From the NCBI GenBank assembly GCA_963820415.1, contig CAWFZT010000006.1:124001-188000 (forward strand): a stretch of 64,000 nt of DNA, in the 5' to 3' direction. Position 1 is the stretch's first letter, and each line of letters starts with the position of its first letter. The notes below the pieces were generated by a model. It ran no database searches and was not told the origin of the DNA. It saw only the letters and a list, made by a program, of their open reading frames with translations. Position numbers and translations under genes: made by a program. Source of the DNA: CAWFZT01 sp963820415 (GTDB lineage Bacteria > Chloroflexota > Anaerolineae > Anaerolineales > Anaerolineaceae). Positions 27,153-37,100 of this stretch are shown piece after piece.

Positions 27153-28386
27153 TCAGACAACTTTTACATTGGGGACGGGGATGATGAATTTTCCGCCGCG
27201 CAAGCGATACTCGCTCTGCTGGCGCATAATCTCCTCAGCGAAGTTCCAGCTTAGCATAAGTACGTAATCTGGCTGCAACTCCAACAATTTGGATGGCGGG
27301 AGGATGGGAAGGTGTGTACCCGGCATGTAACGCCCTTGTTTGTAAGTGCTGCGGTCCACTACAAAATCAATCGTTTCCTGGCCGATTTCAAAATAAGTCA
27401 GTAAGGTACAGCCCTTGGCTGCCGCGCCATAGGCAGCAATGCGTTTGCCTTTATTCTTCAAATCCTGTAACAGGCCAACCAGCTCCCTTTTCAAAGCTTT
27501 CACTTTTTGAGCGAAGTCCTGGTAGAATTCCAGGCTGTCGGTTCCCCAGGCTGTTTCCTCCGCCATCAACTCCTGCACAGCCAGGCCGGGTTTGGCAAAT
27601 CCTTTCTTGCCTACAAATAACCGTAAGGTCCCGCCGTGGATAGGGATGTGTTCCACATCCTGGATAACCAGGTTATGCTGCCCAAAAAGATAGGCAAGCG
27701 AGGTTAGGCTGTAATAACACAGGTGCTCGTGGTAAATCGTGTCGAACTCGACCCGATCAATCAGATCCTTTACGTAAGGGGACTCAATTACAGCCATCCC
27801 GCTGTCCTTCAAAAGGCATTCGATCCCGGCCACGAAGCTATTCAGGTTAGAAACGTGGGCAAGCACGTTATTGGCGTGGATGATGTCGGCCTGTTTCCCT
27901 TCGTTTTTCAGCTTTCGCGCCAGTTCTTCGCCAAAGAATTCCGGGATGGTGGGGATGCCATGGTCGATGGCTACTTTGGCGATATTTATCGCCGGCTCGA
28001 TCCCCAGCACCGGGATGCCGTACTGCTTGTAATACTGCAGCAAATACCCATCATTGCTGGCCAGCTCGGCCACCAAGCTTTTTGAGTTGAGGTGGCGGAG
28101 GGGAATCAAACGTTCGACCACCTCCCTGGCATTTTGCAGGACTGTATCTGAAAACGAAGAGAAATAAAGGTAATCTCGGAAAAGGACTTCTGCAGGTACG
28201 GTCTCGGTGATCTGGACCAAGGCGCAGTGCGGGCAAAATGCGACTTCCAGGGGATAGGTCGCTTCGGGTTTATCAAGTTCTTCTTTCGCTGGCAGTGAAT
28301 TCGCCAGAGGCGTCCTTCCTAATGAAAGGAAAGTGATTCAAACCTTCTTGCCCACAAGAATGACAGACAGGCCTGCCTTCGCTCAT
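27153..28386 (-). pseudogene. NDP-sugar C-methyltransferase (frame-broken near 5' end)
   Basis: About 411 residues, the normal length of TylCIII/NovU-type C-methyltransferases. The first frame starts MSEGRPVCHSCGQEGLNHF at the ATG at 28386 and supplies the first half of the N-terminal zinc site (CHSCG). A one-base shift at about 28325-28335 leads to LSLGRTPLANSLP and FCPHCALVQI, the second half of the zinc site. The SAM domain follows (LVAELASNDGYLLQYYK, IHANNVLAHVSN, YHEHLCYYS) and then a C-terminal Rossmann-like domain (IAAYGAAAKGCTLL). It adds a methyl branch to carbon 3 of a 4-keto sugar. Its start overlaps the restored stop of rfbG (ATGA). Confidence 0.87.
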
Positions 28387-29362
28387 GCGTTGATTCCTAT
28401 ACAATCTCGATACCAATTAATTGTCTTTAGAGTCCTTCATCGAAAGAAAAGTGAGGGCGCCAATCCAAAAGCTGCCTGGCTTTCTCTGCACTGAGATACT
28501 GGTGTAGAATTTCATTGGACGTCTGGTTGAGGATTTCTGGCACCAGGTTGGAATCCATCAATTTGAGAATTTTTTGCACAATACCAAGTACGTCGATTTG
28601 ATTTTCATACGAAAAATTAAAGGCATGTCCGCTTAGTTCGGGCTTTTCGGCTAATTTTTCCGCCAGGAGCATATAGGCGATGGAGCCATCTTCGACGTAA
28701 AAATAATCGCGGATGTATTTACCGTCCGATCGGATGACCGGCCTCAACCCGCGCAAGACAGACCGGATCGTGCCTGGGATGATGCGGTTCCAGTTCAAAT
28801 CGCCCCCGCCATAAAAATTCCCGCAGCGGCTGATTACCACGGGCAGTTGATAGGTCTCAGCGTACGTCTGGGTGATCATATCAGCGCAGGACTTGCTTAC
28901 GTCGTAAGGATGGCGCCCTTGCAGTGGCATCTTCTCTGAATAAGGTAAAGTTTCCTGGTCGCCATAGGCTTTATCCGAGGATGCCACCACCACCTGCTTA
29001 ACCCTGGGGCTGCGCCGGCAGGCTTCCAGCAAACTCCACGTACCGCGGATGTTGGTTTCAAAGGTAGAAATCGGGTTGCGGTTGGCAATGGTCACAATCG
29101 TCTGGGCTGCCAGGTGGATAACCGTATCGATTTCATACTCGCCCAGCGCTCTTTCTAGCAGAGACTGGTCACGCACATCTCCTCGCACTGTTTTCACTTT
29201 CTCGATTTGACGAGAAAGAACCAGTTCCGACTGCGGCACCCAATCGCGCACCAGGCAAACTACGTCTGCGCCATTCTCCACCAGCCGGCGTACCACCCAG
29301 CTTCCAACCAACCCGGTACCGCCAGTCACCAAAGTAGGACGATCCAGCCAGAATTGAGCCAT
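28383..29362 (-). pseudogene. rfbG: CDP-glucose 4,6-dehydratase (3' frameshift)
   Basis: Extended-SDR enzyme converting CDP-glucose to CDP-4-keto-6-deoxyglucose. Key motifs are TLVTGGTGLVGSWV, HLAAQTIV, ASSDKAYGD, YDVSKSCADM (Tyr-x3-Lys) and CGNFYGGGDLNWNRIIPG, the last being diagnostic of the CDP-glucose group. The open frame ends prematurely with FDEGL and TAA at 28427. A one-base shift there gives LKTINWYRDCIGINA and a TGA at 28383 that overlaps the next ATG, a more natural end. The catalytic core is intact, so the truncated form lacks only about 15 residues and may still work. The start ATG overlaps the rfbF stop (TAATG). Confidence 0.88.
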
Positions 29363-30147
29363 TACCACACCTTCCAGGGCGCTTTTCCCGCCTGCCACAA
29401 ACCTTCCAGGTAACGCTTATCGCGCAATGTATCCATACACTGCCAGAAACCCTCATGGCGAAAAGCCGCTAACTGGCCATCGGCGGCCAGGTGTTCTAGC
29501 GAGAAGACTTCCAGGCTGGTTTGGTCATCCACAATGTAATCGAATATACCCGGCTCGCACACCATAAAACCGCCGTTGATCCAGCCTTCGCCAGTCTGTG
29601 GCTTTTCAGTGAAACGCGCCACCAGGTCACCTTCCAAGATCAGGCCGCCGAAACGCGCCGGTGGGCGAACGGCCGTGACCGTGACCATCCGGCTCTGGCT
29701 GCGGTGAAAATCGAGCAAAGCTTTCAGGTCAATATCTCCAACTCCATCTCCATAGGTCAACATGAAGGTCTCGTTCTTGAGGAGAGGCTCCAGGCGTTTT
29801 ACCCTTCCGCCGGTATTTGTGTTCTGGCCTGTCTCGATCAGGTGTACCAACCAGTCTTCACAACTGCCCTGGTTGCGTTCCACTTTCCCTTTTGTTAGAT
29901 CGATCGACATGCTGCCGTTCAGAGCCAGGTAATCCATAAAATAGCGCTTAATCACCTCGCCTTTATATCCAAGGGCAATGTAAAATTCTCGGAAATCGTA
30001 ATGGTAATAATGTTTCAGGATGTGCCACAGGATCGGCTGCTCGCCGATTTCCACCATTGGTTTCGGCTTAATTTCAGTCTCTTCGGCCAGACGTGTGCCC
30101 ATCCCTCCTGCTAGTATAACTACCCTGATAGGTTTTTTATTCGGCAT
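29362..30147 (-). CDS. rfbF: Glucose-1-phosphate cytidylyltransferase
   Basis: 261 residues from the chosen ATG. It makes CDP-glucose from CTP and glucose-1-phosphate, the first step of the CDP-sugar branch. The signature motif is VVILAGGMGTRLAEET followed by KPKPMVEIGEQPILWHI; MLTYGDGVGDID holds the metal-binding Asp, and the family-specific INGGFMVCEPGIFDYI and FWQCMDTLRDKRYLE are present. A GGGAAG ribosome site precedes the ATG at 30147; a start at 30192 would overlap the upstream gene and lacks a ribosome site. A small broken copy of this gene's beginning lies at 33557-33655. Confidence 0.95.
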   Translation of the reverse strand: MPNKKPIRVVILAGGMGTRLAEETEIKPKPMVEIGEQPILWHILKHYYHYDFREFYIALGYKGEVIKRYFMDYLALNGSMSIDLTKGKVERNQGSCEDWLVHLIETGQNTNTGGRVKRLEPLLKNETFMLTYGDGVGDIDLKALLDFHRSQSRMVTVTAVRPPARFGGLILEGDLVARFTEKPQTGEGWINGGFMVCEPGIFDYIVDDQTSLEVFSLEHLAADGQLAAFRHEGFWQCMDTLRDKRYLEGLWQAGKAPWKVW

Positions 30148-30184
30148 TTCATCACTTCCCACAGGCAAATTAATCTTATCGAAC

Positions 30185-31297
30185 TTAACCATGCGAATTC
30201 AAGTATCCCACCAAATAACGATAATCGGTTTCTTTTTCTCCCTTTTTTACAGAGCGACCGTAAATCAAATTACGGATTATATTCTTACCTCTACCGGCCA
30301 GCGCGCCAAAACGATCTGAAAAAGCCTTGGACGATAAGATGTCATTATGATATACATCGACTAATCCGGTTATCCTGACAAGCTGATAATATTTCTCAAG
30401 GATTGAACTAACTGTGGTTAATTGGGGATTATGCGGAGAATGATCACGATTGTGACTGAAGATAGACGCACAACCTGAATCAGACAGCCTGGAGGCATAG
30501 CGGTTCACCTGATCTGAGGTCATCTCCTGGAAAGAAGCAATGTTTATGGCCAGGTCGATCTGTCCCAGTTTATGAATAGGATCAAGAAAATAGTGTGGCA
30601 AGAAAATAAAGTCATAAGATTGTACATCTTCAAGCAGAACCTCCTGGGGTTTATCGCCGAAGAGCAGCATAAAAGCCGAAGGGAACGCTGCCCGCAAATA
30701 CACTGCGCTGAAAAGTAGCGTCTGAGGTAAATCAATAATCAAATAAGTAGTATTATGAAATAGAGTTTTGAATGCGAATGCGAAACCTCCCCAGCCAGCC
30801 CCGATTTCCAACACTGTCTTGCGTTTACCCTCATTTTCTCTAAAAGAATCCAAAACCCCTCCGCGATCCATAGCAATTAGATCGCCGAAAAATCTTAGGG
30901 TGTCAAAGTTTACCAGGTGATCATCAATATTATGGCCAAAGCCTCCCAAAACATCTGGTTCAGGAACGAACAGGTTATGCCGGTCTTGCTGGCGCAATAC
31001 TGCGAGCATTCTCGAAAATTTTTCTCGTTGGTGAATATGGTGCCCCCGGTATTCATAAGAACGGATCCCTGTCAGGTGAAAACAATGCTCGCGCAACTTT
31101 TGAATGATCAGGGGCGAAGCGTCCAGCATGTATTCAAAGCCCTTCAGTTCGTCTAGCCAATACAAACTGGTGTTATCATCTGGCGCCTGGCCCTCTTCTA
31201 TCATTTCCAGCACACGGTCCCGCGCCAATAAATAATATTGAAAGATATCACTACTCTTGTATGCTTCAATTCTTTGAACCAAATCAGCCTTTAGCAT
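30185..31297 (-). CDS. NanM-type putative sugar O-methyltransferase
   Basis: 370 residues with a Rossmann SAM-binding core in the middle (VLEIGAGWGGFAFAFKTLF, then TYLIIDLPQTLLFSAVYLRA), matching the family of putative sugar O-methyltransferases named after NanM of polyether antibiotic clusters. The N-terminal region of about 130 residues is helical. The acceptor is unknown; in a surface glycan locus it probably methylates a sugar hydroxyl on the growing chain or caps its end. The gene is just upstream of rfbF and downstream of the duplicated membrane proteins. Confidence 0.82.
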   Translation of the reverse strand: MLKADLVQRIEAYKSSDIFQYYLLARDRVLEMIEEGQAPDDNTSLYWLDELKGFEYMLDASPLIIQKLREHCFHLTGIRSYEYRGHHIHQREKFSRMLAVLRQQDRHNLFVPEPDVLGGFGHNIDDHLVNFDTLRFFGDLIAMDRGGVLDSFRENEGKRKTVLEIGAGWGGFAFAFKTLFHNTTYLIIDLPQTLLFSAVYLRAAFPSAFMLLFGDKPQEVLLEDVQSYDFIFLPHYFLDPIHKLGQIDLAINIASFQEMTSDQVNRYASRLSDSGCASIFSHNRDHSPHNPQLTTVSSILEKYYQLVRITGLVDVYHNDILSSKAFSDRFGALAGRGKNIIRNLIYGRSVKKGEKETDYRYLVGYLNSHG

Positions 31298-31420
31298 GAC
31301 CTTCTCCTAGCAACCCGGTCTATCTATCCATGCATACGCCCAAACAGTCTACCAGGATAAAAATTAATAAATTCTTTGCCTCAGTTGGTTAGCATAGCTA
31401 TACACAATTTTACCAGCCAA

Positions 31421-33493
31421 TCAAGGCGTTTTGCCCGGCAAGGTAAACACATACAAAGAAAAATGAATATCTCCCTGGGCGATGGTTTGCTCTTTGGCCA
31501 GCGACCAGTTGCCATAACTGCGCAGTTTTGCCAGCATTTGCTTTGCTTTCGTAGGATGATTGGTGATCACCCCCACCACCTGATCCTGCTCTGTCAAGTC
31601 CGTAAAATATTCCGCAGAAATCTTTTTGATCGGTGGGCAAGGTTCCGAGTCTTTCATTTCCTGGATACCTGTCCTGGTTACTGACTCCCCAATCAGGCCA
31701 ATCCCAACAGTGGGCTCGGGGCAATGGTTGACCGGGATCAATTCGCCTTCATCCCACCATAGATGCGTTCGACTCCATCCAAAACCCCATAAGTCTTTGA
31801 AAGTATCGATAACACTCAGATTCCCATCTTTAATTGTATGGCATTGGTTCTCGCCAAGGCTTAATTGGGCAGGGGTAATATTTCCCTGACTCACATCAAA
31901 AGGCATACCGATGACATTCCCCAGGCACATCAAGATCACTAACGACAGGACGGCCAGCGGCTGACGCTTCATCAGGATCAAACAGGCAAAAATGAGCAAG
32001 TAGAAAAGTAAAGGCTGGAATATCTGCCATCCCGGAAAAAGGCGGGATCCTAGCGCGCCAAAAATGCGATCACTAAACACGAGCGACAAACAGATTGCCA
32101 ATGGGACTGCCCCCAGGATAATCGGGGAGATGCTTTCTCGCCAGCCCATCGCCAGGAACCCGGCAAAAACAAGAAATACATAAATATAAACCGGGTTGTC
32201 GTAATGGTAATGGATGAGGGCTTCTCTTTTAGTAATTTCAAGAACCAGCCAGATAATCCCCACTAAAGTCATCTGAAGACTGATGCTCAGCTGCTGCCAG
32301 GATCGACTATCTATATACAAGTGATGGCGTAAGAATTTTATTGCATCCTTGATCGCCCAACCTGCGGCGAAGAGAAAAGCTACCACAGGCAAAGCCAGGT
32401 GTTTTGCCTGCAGGGGCCAAACCGAATTCTTGGGTTGGTAGAAATAATTTATACTACCTTCTGGATAAGATTGCACGTGTTTTAATTGGTTCATGAAAAA
32501 GAAAAAGCTCCGGCCGGACAACACCGCGGCTAAACCAAGCAATCCCGTGGTCGATAAAAACCCAAGCAGGCCGAATAAAACTGCCTCCAGGACCGGTCTC
32601 TTTTTTCCAGCCCAATTCAACATGACGAACTGGACGATCATTGCCGGGAAACAGCCCAATACAAAGAACTCGCTGTGAACCGCCAGCCCATATACCGCTC
32701 CGCAGACAAAGAACCACCCGCGCTGCCTGCTTTTGGACTGGACTGCCAGGGTTAAGAAATATAAGCTCCAGATAAAAAAAAGACTTCCAGCCGCGTTATG
32801 ATAATCCGGAGAGCGGCTAACCATGTAATAAGAAAAGGTGCTCAGCAATGCTGCGCTGATAAAACCGACTTCTTTCCTGAAAAACCTGCAAACTAACAGG
32901 TAGAACCCGATGGATCCTGGTATAACAAAAATCAAGGTCAAGACGATTGCGGCTGTTGTCGGTGTAAAAAGGTTGCGGATAAAGTTCTCGATCAGGATCC
33001 ACGGAACTCTGGAAATCTTATATGAGTTGGTCTCCAGTAAAGGATCCTTGTAATAAAAATAACCCAAACTGATATACCACCAGGGATCATCTTCGCCCGC
33101 ACGGGTGAACATCCACTCTTGGTTGACCAATGCCAGAATAATCGGAATAAGCGAAAGCGTCAGGATCGAAATCCAGGCGCTGAGGGTTGACCCTTTGACC
33201 TCATTTTGCTTTGCAAGATCAGGTAGTTGGTTTTTAATTCCGTTAACTGCTGTGGCGATTCGATCCAAAACCGAAGGGCGCTCCACCCAACACCAGACAA
33301 GAAATATTAATAGAAAAGCAATCAGGGAAAAAAATATGAATATTCCGCCCTTCAAGACAAGCTGAACGTTTGTCGATCTTCTCCAATACCAATGAAAGTA
33401 AGGTAAAAAGAGAAACGTGGCGACTGCCCCTGTAATCAGGCTGGCAAGGAGACTAATACATAACCTGAATTTCTTAATAAACATATTTTTCAT
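31421..33493 (-). CDS. GT-C-like polytopic membrane protein, copy 1
   Basis: 690 residues with about 12 or more hydrophobic spans and a C-terminal soluble domain of about 120 residues. A predicted outer loop RAGEDDPWWYISLGYFYYKD after the third span resembles the acidic catalytic loop of GT-C (family 39-like) glycosyltransferases using polyprenyl-phosphate sugars, though the family is not certain. It is a close paralogue of the protein at 33752-35809 along its whole length (identical stretches such as PTTAAIVLTLIFVIPGSIGF). Likely role: transfer of a sugar or other group to the glycan on the outer face of the membrane. Confidence 0.8.
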   Translation of the reverse strand: MKNMFIKKFRLCISLLASLITGAVATFLFLPYFHWYWRRSTNVQLVLKGGIFIFFSLIAFLLIFLVWCWVERPSVLDRIATAVNGIKNQLPDLAKQNEVKGSTLSAWISILTLSLIPIILALVNQEWMFTRAGEDDPWWYISLGYFYYKDPLLETNSYKISRVPWILIENFIRNLFTPTTAAIVLTLIFVIPGSIGFYLLVCRFFRKEVGFISAALLSTFSYYMVSRSPDYHNAAGSLFFIWSLYFLTLAVQSKSRQRGWFFVCGAVYGLAVHSEFFVLGCFPAMIVQFVMLNWAGKKRPVLEAVLFGLLGFLSTTGLLGLAAVLSGRSFFFFMNQLKHVQSYPEGSINYFYQPKNSVWPLQAKHLALPVVAFLFAAGWAIKDAIKFLRHHLYIDSRSWQQLSISLQMTLVGIIWLVLEITKREALIHYHYDNPVYIYVFLVFAGFLAMGWRESISPIILGAVPLAICLSLVFSDRIFGALGSRLFPGWQIFQPLLFYLLIFACLILMKRQPLAVLSLVILMCLGNVIGMPFDVSQGNITPAQLSLGENQCHTIKDGNLSVIDTFKDLWGFGWSRTHLWWDEGELIPVNHCPEPTVGIGLIGESVTRTGIQEMKDSEPCPPIKKISAEYFTDLTEQDQVVGVITNHPTKAKQMLAKLRSYGNWSLAKEQTIAQGDIHFSLYVFTLPGKTP

Positions 33494-33655
33494 AGGACTT
33501 ACTACACCACACCAGGGCCCACCCAGTTTCCCTGATATCCCTCAGAGGCCAGGCCTGCTAATTGAATCGGCGGCCTGCCGGTTTCCAGTACCGGTTCTGG
33601 CTTGATTTCGTTCTTTTTGGCCAGGTGTATGCCTAAACCGCCCGCCTGGATGACA
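33494..33655 (-). pseudogene. Relics of rfbF start and of Wzt tail at duplication junction
   Basis: Between the two paralogous membrane genes the minus strand encodes GGLGIHLAKKNEIKPEPVLE, then TGRPPIQLA. This is plainly a corrupted copy of the first 30 residues of an RfbF-type nucleotidyltransferase (AGGMGTRLAEETEIKPKPMVE). It continues in phase into GYQGNWVGPGVV and a stop, which resembles the Wzt C-terminus (GNWAGTWVGVVRP). The DNA just before the copy-1 ATG also aligns with the Wzt 3' end. The segment records both the duplication that produced the membrane-protein pair and an older nucleotidyltransferase insertion or exchange. The remaining bases to 33751 hold nothing recognisable. Confidence 0.7.
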
Positions 33656-33751
33656 CATCATATCTCTATCCTCAAGAATTATATTGACAATAGTTGATAT
33701 TTCCGTCCATATTTGTTGCTCTCAAGGTCTCAGCACTTTTCTAACAACGTA

Positions 33752-35809
33752 TTAGGGTAATTTTCCATCCAGGGTAAATACATATAATGAAAAACTGATA
33801 TCTCCTTCGGCGATGGTTCCCTGTTTGGCCAGCGACCAATTGCCATAATCGTTTAATTTTCTAAGCATTTGCTTTGCTGTCGAAGGATAATTGGTGATTA
33901 CCCCCACCACCTGATCCTGCTCTGTCAACTTCCTATAATATGCCGCGGGAATCTTTTTGATCGGTGGGCATGGTTCGTAATTCTTCATCGACTTAATACC
34001 TGTCCAGGTTGTTGACCACCCAATCAAGGCTATCCTAAAATTTACCTTGGGGCAATTATTGACCGGGATCACTTCACCTTCATCCCACCATAAATGCGTT
34101 CGGCTCCATCCAAAACCCCATAGGTCTTTGAAAGTATCGATGACACTCAGATATCCATCTCTGTTTGTATGGCATTGATTCTCGGCAAGGCTTAATTGGG
34201 AAGGATTAATTTTTCCCCGAACCCCAACAGTAGCCATGCCGATGACATTCCCCAGGCACATCAGGATCACCAACGACAGAATGGCCAGCGGCTGACGCTT
34301 CAACAGGATCAAACAGGCAAAAATGAGCAGGTACAAAAGTAAAGGCTGGATTATCTGCCATCCAGGAAAAAGGCGGGATCCTAGCGCGCCAAAAATGCGA
34401 TCACTGAACACAAGCGACAAACAGATTACCAGCGTGACTGCTCCCAGGATAATCGGGGATAATCTTTCTCGCCAGCCCATCGCCAGAAACCCGGCAAAAA
34501 CAAGAAATGCATAAATATAAACCGGGTTGTCGTAATGGTAATGGATGAGGGCTTCTTTTTTAGAGAGTTCAAGAACCAGCCAGATCATTCCCACTATAGT
34601 CATCTGAAGACTGATGCTCAGTTGCTGCCAGGATCGACTATCTAAATCCAGGTGAAGACGGGAAAATCTTATTGCTTCCTTGATCACCCATCCTCCCGCG
34701 AACAGAAAGGCTGCCACAACCAGAGCCAGGTGTTTTGCCTGCAGGGGCCAACCCGAATTTCTTGGTTGGTAGAAACTATGTATTTCTCTTGCATAATTTC
34801 CCACATGTATTATTTGGTTCATGAAAAAGAAAAAGCTCCGGCCAGACAACACCGCGGCTAATCCAAGCAACCCGGTGGTCGCTAAAAACCCAAGCAGGCC
34901 GAAGATAACTGCCTCCAGGATCGGTCTTTTTTTTCCAGCCCAATTCAACATGGCGAACTGGACGATCATCGCCGGGAAACAGCCCAACATAAAGAGCTCG
35001 CTATGAACGGCAATCCCATAGGTTAATCCAGTTACCAAGAACCACCAGCGCTGCCTGCTTTTTGACTGGACTGCCATGGTTAAGAAATATAAGCTCCAGA
35101 TAAAAAATAGACTTCCGGCCGCATTATGATAATCCGGAGAGTTGCTGACCATGTAATAAGAAAAGGTGCTCAGCAAGGCTGCGCTGATAAAACCGACTTC
35201 TTTGCTGAAGAATTTGGAAACTAACAGGTAGAACCCGATCGATCCCGGTATGACAAAAATCAGGGTCAAGACAATGGCGGCTGTGGTGGGGGTAAAAAGG
35301 TTGCGGATAAACGACTCAACCAGGATCCACGGAACTCTGGAAATCTTATATGAGGTAAACTCCAGTAAAGGATCCTTGTAATAAAAATAACCCAAACTGA
35401 TATACGACCAGGGATCAGATTCGCCCGCACGGGTGAACATCCACTCTTGATTGACCAATGCCAGAATAATTGGAATAAGCGAAAGCGTCAGCATCGAAAA
35501 CCAGCCGCTGAGGGTTGACCCTTTGACCTCATTTCGCTTTGCAAGATCAGGCAGCTGGTCCTTAATTCCTCTCACTGCTGACGCGATTCGATCCAAAACC
35601 GAAGAGCGATCCACCCAGCGCCAGAGTAAATAAATAAATAGAAAAGCTATCAGGGAGAAAAAAATGAATAATCCGCCCTTCAAAACAAGCTGAACGGTCG
35701 CTGATCTTCTCCAATACCAGTGAAAGTGAGGTAAAAAGACAAACGTGGCGACTGCTCCTGGAATGAGGCCGGCAAGGAGACTGATAAAAAATCTAAAGTT
35801 CTTTAACAT
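33752..35809 (-). CDS. GT-C-like polytopic membrane protein, copy 2
   Basis: 685 residues, a full-length paralogue of the 690-residue protein downstream, with very high identity in the membrane core and more divergence in the C-terminal soluble domain (from about residue 560). It shares the same RAGESDPWSYISLGYFYYKD loop and C-terminal FSLYVFTLDGKLP ending. Its ATG overlaps the 3' end of the wzt gene by 17 bases, so it is part of the export operon. Divergence in the soluble part suggests the two copies handle different acceptors or donors; this is inference. Confidence 0.8.
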   Translation of the reverse strand: MLKNFRFFISLLAGLIPGAVATFVFLPHFHWYWRRSATVQLVLKGGLFIFFSLIAFLFIYLLWRWVDRSSVLDRIASAVRGIKDQLPDLAKRNEVKGSTLSGWFSMLTLSLIPIILALVNQEWMFTRAGESDPWSYISLGYFYYKDPLLEFTSYKISRVPWILVESFIRNLFTPTTAAIVLTLIFVIPGSIGFYLLVSKFFSKEVGFISAALLSTFSYYMVSNSPDYHNAAGSLFFIWSLYFLTMAVQSKSRQRWWFLVTGLTYGIAVHSELFMLGCFPAMIVQFAMLNWAGKKRPILEAVIFGLLGFLATTGLLGLAAVLSGRSFFFFMNQIIHVGNYAREIHSFYQPRNSGWPLQAKHLALVVAAFLFAGGWVIKEAIRFSRLHLDLDSRSWQQLSISLQMTIVGMIWLVLELSKKEALIHYHYDNPVYIYAFLVFAGFLAMGWRERLSPIILGAVTLVICLSLVFSDRIFGALGSRLFPGWQIIQPLLLYLLIFACLILLKRQPLAILSLVILMCLGNVIGMATVGVRGKINPSQLSLAENQCHTNRDGYLSVIDTFKDLWGFGWSRTHLWWDEGEVIPVNNCPKVNFRIALIGWSTTWTGIKSMKNYEPCPPIKKIPAAYYRKLTEQDQVVGVITNYPSTAKQMLRKLNDYGNWSLAKQGTIAEGDISFSLYVFTLDGKLP

Positions 35810-37061
35810 TCCAATTCAGCATAGGGCGCACCACCCCGACCCACGTTCCTGCCCAGTTTCCACGCACGGTCGTTCCGTCGGACGGATCCCGGACGGTGAA
35901 CGACACGCAATCTATTTCTTTAAGGTATTTTTCCTTTGAACGGTTCAGGTTGCGCAGTTGAGCAGTCATGAAATATCTGCCTTCTGCCAATGTATTCGCT
36001 GGAATTTCCACTGTACTACGATAAGCGCCGGGCGCCAGGCCAACTAGTTTATTCTTTACCAGGTGATCGGAGGATTGCAAAATAACCACACCGGTTTCAT
36101 TGACCAATTGCATGGTAACATGCACATCGCCAGGCAGGTTATTTTCATAATCGAACTCGATGATCACCGGCTCGTTGATTTCCTGCAAGTCAGACACCGC
36201 CCCGCTGGCATTCTTTACGCGCACTGCCAGCAGCCTGACCGGGTTGTTCGTCCTGTCCAGGTTAAAAATGCGCTCGGCGGATGAAATTGCCCCGTCCGAA
36301 AGGTAGCGATCGACGATGTGGTGCGGCTCCCCATCGGCCACAATATGCCCTCCTTCGATCAGAATTACCCGTTTGCATAGACGCACGATGCTCTGCATAC
36401 TATGCGAGACAAACAGAACCGTCCGTCCGGTTTCGCCCACCTGCTCCATCTTATTCAGGCACTTGGTCTGGAAACGGTTATCGCCGACTGCCAGGACTTC
36501 GTCGACCAGCAAGATCTCGGTCTCAAGATGCGCCGCTACGGCAAAAGCCAGGCGAACGTACATCCCGCTGGAATAGAATTTTACCGGCGTATCCAGGAAT
36601 TTCTCGACCTCTGAAAATTCCACGATCTCGCCAAACTTCTGCTCGATCTCTACCCGGTGCATACCCAGGATGGCGCCGTTCAGATAAATGTTCTCTCGCC
36701 CGGTCAGCTCTGGATGAAAACCTGTGCCAACCTCCAGAAGTGAACCCACCCTTCCGTTTATCACAGCCCGCCCGGAGGTGGGACGGGTGATGCGCGACAG
36801 CACTTTCAAAAGGGTGCTCTTGCCGGCTCCATTTCGGCCGATCACACCCACCACCTCGCCTTTACGGATATCGAAAGAAACATCCCGGATAGCCCAAATA
36901 AAACGGTCTTCGTCCGGCGTCTTCACCCGCGGGGTAGTAAACTTACGCACTGGCGCCGACAGGATCTGCACAATCGAGTCGCGCAGGGTATTATAGCGCT
37001 GCTTAACGCCAATCCGGTAACGCTTGCTCAGACCTTCAGCATGAATTGCACAATCACCCAT
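35793..37061 (-). CDS. wzt: Polysaccharide ABC exporter ATPase with C-terminal glycan-recognition domain
   Basis: 422 residues. The ATPase domain (about 1-250) has Walker A IGRNGAGKSTLL, the signature region VKFYSSGMYVRLAFA and Walker B EILLVDEVLAVGD. A beta-sandwich domain (about 270-420) follows, as in Wzt proteins that recognise the non-reducing end of the finished O-antigen chain. The protein powers export of an undecaprenyl-linked polysaccharide with the permease encoded upstream. Presence of the C-terminal domain fits a chain-terminating modification, for which the NanM-type methyltransferase is a candidate. Its 3' end overlaps the copy-2 membrane gene. Confidence 0.93.
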   Translation of the reverse strand: MGDCAIHAEGLSKRYRIGVKQRYNTLRDSIVQILSAPVRKFTTPRVKTPDEDRFIWAIRDVSFDIRKGEVVGVIGRNGAGKSTLLKVLSRITRPTSGRAVINGRVGSLLEVGTGFHPELTGRENIYLNGAILGMHRVEIEQKFGEIVEFSEVEKFLDTPVKFYSSGMYVRLAFAVAAHLETEILLVDEVLAVGDNRFQTKCLNKMEQVGETGRTVLFVSHSMQSIVRLCKRVILIEGGHIVADGEPHHIVDRYLSDGAISSAERIFNLDRTNNPVRLLAVRVKNASGAVSDLQEINEPVIIEFDYENNLPGDVHVTMQLVNETGVVILQSSDHLVKNKLVGLAPGAYRSTVEIPANTLAEGRYFMTAQLRNLNRSKEKYLKEIDCVSFTVRDPSDGTTVRGNWAGTWVGVVRPMLNWNVKEL

Positions 37062-37100
37062 AATTCTTAATCAGTCCTCTAGCATCCCAACTCGGGCCGC

